Shown: positions 5,623-6,251 of the stretch, one piece after another | Numbering within the stretch: the stretch's first letter is position 1 | Layout: each line of letters starts with the position of its first letter | Assembly: GCF_937996225.1 (NCBI RefSeq) | Contig: NZ_CALKTC010000006.1 | Location: 1 to 6,251, forward strand | Reading direction: 5' to 3' | DNA: 6,251 nt | From: an uncultured Campylobacter sp. | GTDB taxonomy: Bacteria; Campylobacterota; Campylobacteria; Campylobacterales; Campylobacteraceae | The notes under the pieces: generated by a model | Seen by the model: the letters and a program-made list of their open reading frames with translations, nothing else | Databases searched by the model: none | What the model was told of the DNA's origin: nothing | Made by a program: the position numbers and the translations under genes

Positions 5623-6234
5623 TTATCTGCAAAAATCGTCTAAGATCATGGTTCTAAGACCCTCGATCGTCTTTTTGAAAAATCCAGCCACAGCCAACTC
5701 CTCCGCGATATATTTCGTATCTTTGCGATCGACCGCTTTTTCAAAATTCATATTTTTATATGCGCTCAACGTTTTTGAACTCATATTTTGCACCGAGCTC
5801 TCGCTTTTTGAAATTCTACCGTCCGCATAAAGCCAATCGCCGTCTTTGAACATATTTGAAGTATAGTCGAAATTTACGTATCTGCCGGCGTTATAGACGC
5901 TGCAAATCCCATCTTTGTGCCAAATGCTAAATACCATTGCCCTTTCGTCGTTAAAAAGATAAAATTTCATCCTCTTGGCATTCAGCGCGGACTTGTAATT
6001 GTTGCCGTAAGACTTGCCCGCCTCGTCGAGCACAAGCATCCTAAACTCGCCTCTATCCATAGAATAGGAGCCTAAATTTCTGCCGTTTTCATACAGATCC
6101 TCGCCGACAAATTTATAGATCATGGTTTTGTTGCCGTCGTAAAATTTAAACTCCTTATCGCTCTTAGCCGGGCGCAATATCCCACATCCCCCAAGTAGTG
6201 CCGCCAAAACGGCAAAAATTATAAAATTTTTCAT
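5623..6234 (-). CDS. Lipoprotein, copy C
   Basis: The product is a 203-residue lipoprotein of unknown function and the closest relative of copy A. The signal peptide (MKNFIIFAVLAALLGGC) has lipobox LGGC with acylated Cys17. Residues 38-58 (MIYKFVGEDLYENG...LGSYS) match copy A at identical positions. Residues 90-122 run from KFYLFNDERAMVFSIWHKDG into GICSVYNAGRYVNF with Cys111. The C-terminal region is mostly helical and charged and ends DDFCR with Cys202. The three cysteines thus recur: lipid anchor, internal and terminal. The start is supported by AAGGAG, 8 bp ahead of the ATG, close to the right edge of the window. It is the first visible gene of the run C, B, protease. The promoter must lie outside the window or in the few bases at its edge. 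Confidence 0.9.
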   Translation of the reverse strand: MKNFIIFAVLAALLGGCGILRPAKSDKEFKFYDGNKTMIYKFVGEDLYENGRNLGSYSMDRGEFRMLVLDEAGKSYGNNYKSALNAKRMKFYLFNDERAMVFSIWHKDGICSVYNAGRYVNFDYTSNMFKDGDWLYADGRISKSESSVQNMSSKTLSAYKNMNFEKAVDRKDTKYIAEELAVAGFFKKTIEGLRTMILDDFCR

Positions 6235-6251
6235 TTATCACTCCTTAAATT

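Noticed and set aside
5609..5632. TTG start for lipoprotein B at 5632
   Set aside because: It overlaps the end of lipoprotein C and lacks a ribosome site. The ATG at 5608 has GGAGG and gives a proper lipoprotein signal peptide.

Overview
This window comes from a Campylobacter-type epsilonproteobacterium, probably one of the higher-GC oral or gut species (C. gracilis or a relative). I infer this from three things: the epsilonproteobacterial flavour of PurH, strong AAGGAG-type ribosome sites followed by A/T-rich leaders, and the very frequent word TTTAAAATTT in gaps and genes. The species is a guess from style; no database was consulted. Every gene I can support lies on the minus strand, so transcription runs right to left.

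In transcription order: a lipoprotein gene (6234-5623), 14 bp, a second lipoprotein gene (5608-4985), 26 bp, and a ClpP/SppA-fold protease of the SDH (serine dehydrogenase proteinase) type (4958-3927). These look like one operon that begins beyond the right edge. A 480 bp A/T-palindrome-rich spacer follows. It holds what may be the surviving C-terminal tail of another lipoprotein gene. Next come a third lipoprotein gene (3446-2859) and, 16 bp later, purH (2842-1304), which makes IMP in the last two steps of purine synthesis. An 825 bp stretch without a convincing gene separates purH from the start of a peptide methionine sulfoxide reductase gene (478 to the left edge), which is cut by the window.

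The main novelty is the lipoprotein set. All three share an unnamed architecture: a lipobox cysteine, a Y-x-x-x-G-x-x-L-x-x-x-x-x-x-L-G-x-Y type block, a strand leading to G-(V/I)-C-x-x-(Y/F)-x-x-G-x-(F/Y)-V, and a cysteine at or near the C-terminus. They flank the SDH-type protease. The second point is the MsrA domain, which resembles the Neisseria PilB/MsrAB protein closely enough to suggest gene transfer, but sits behind a secretion segment that carries the local A/T word. Functional links between the lipoproteins, the protease and purH are inferred only from gene order.
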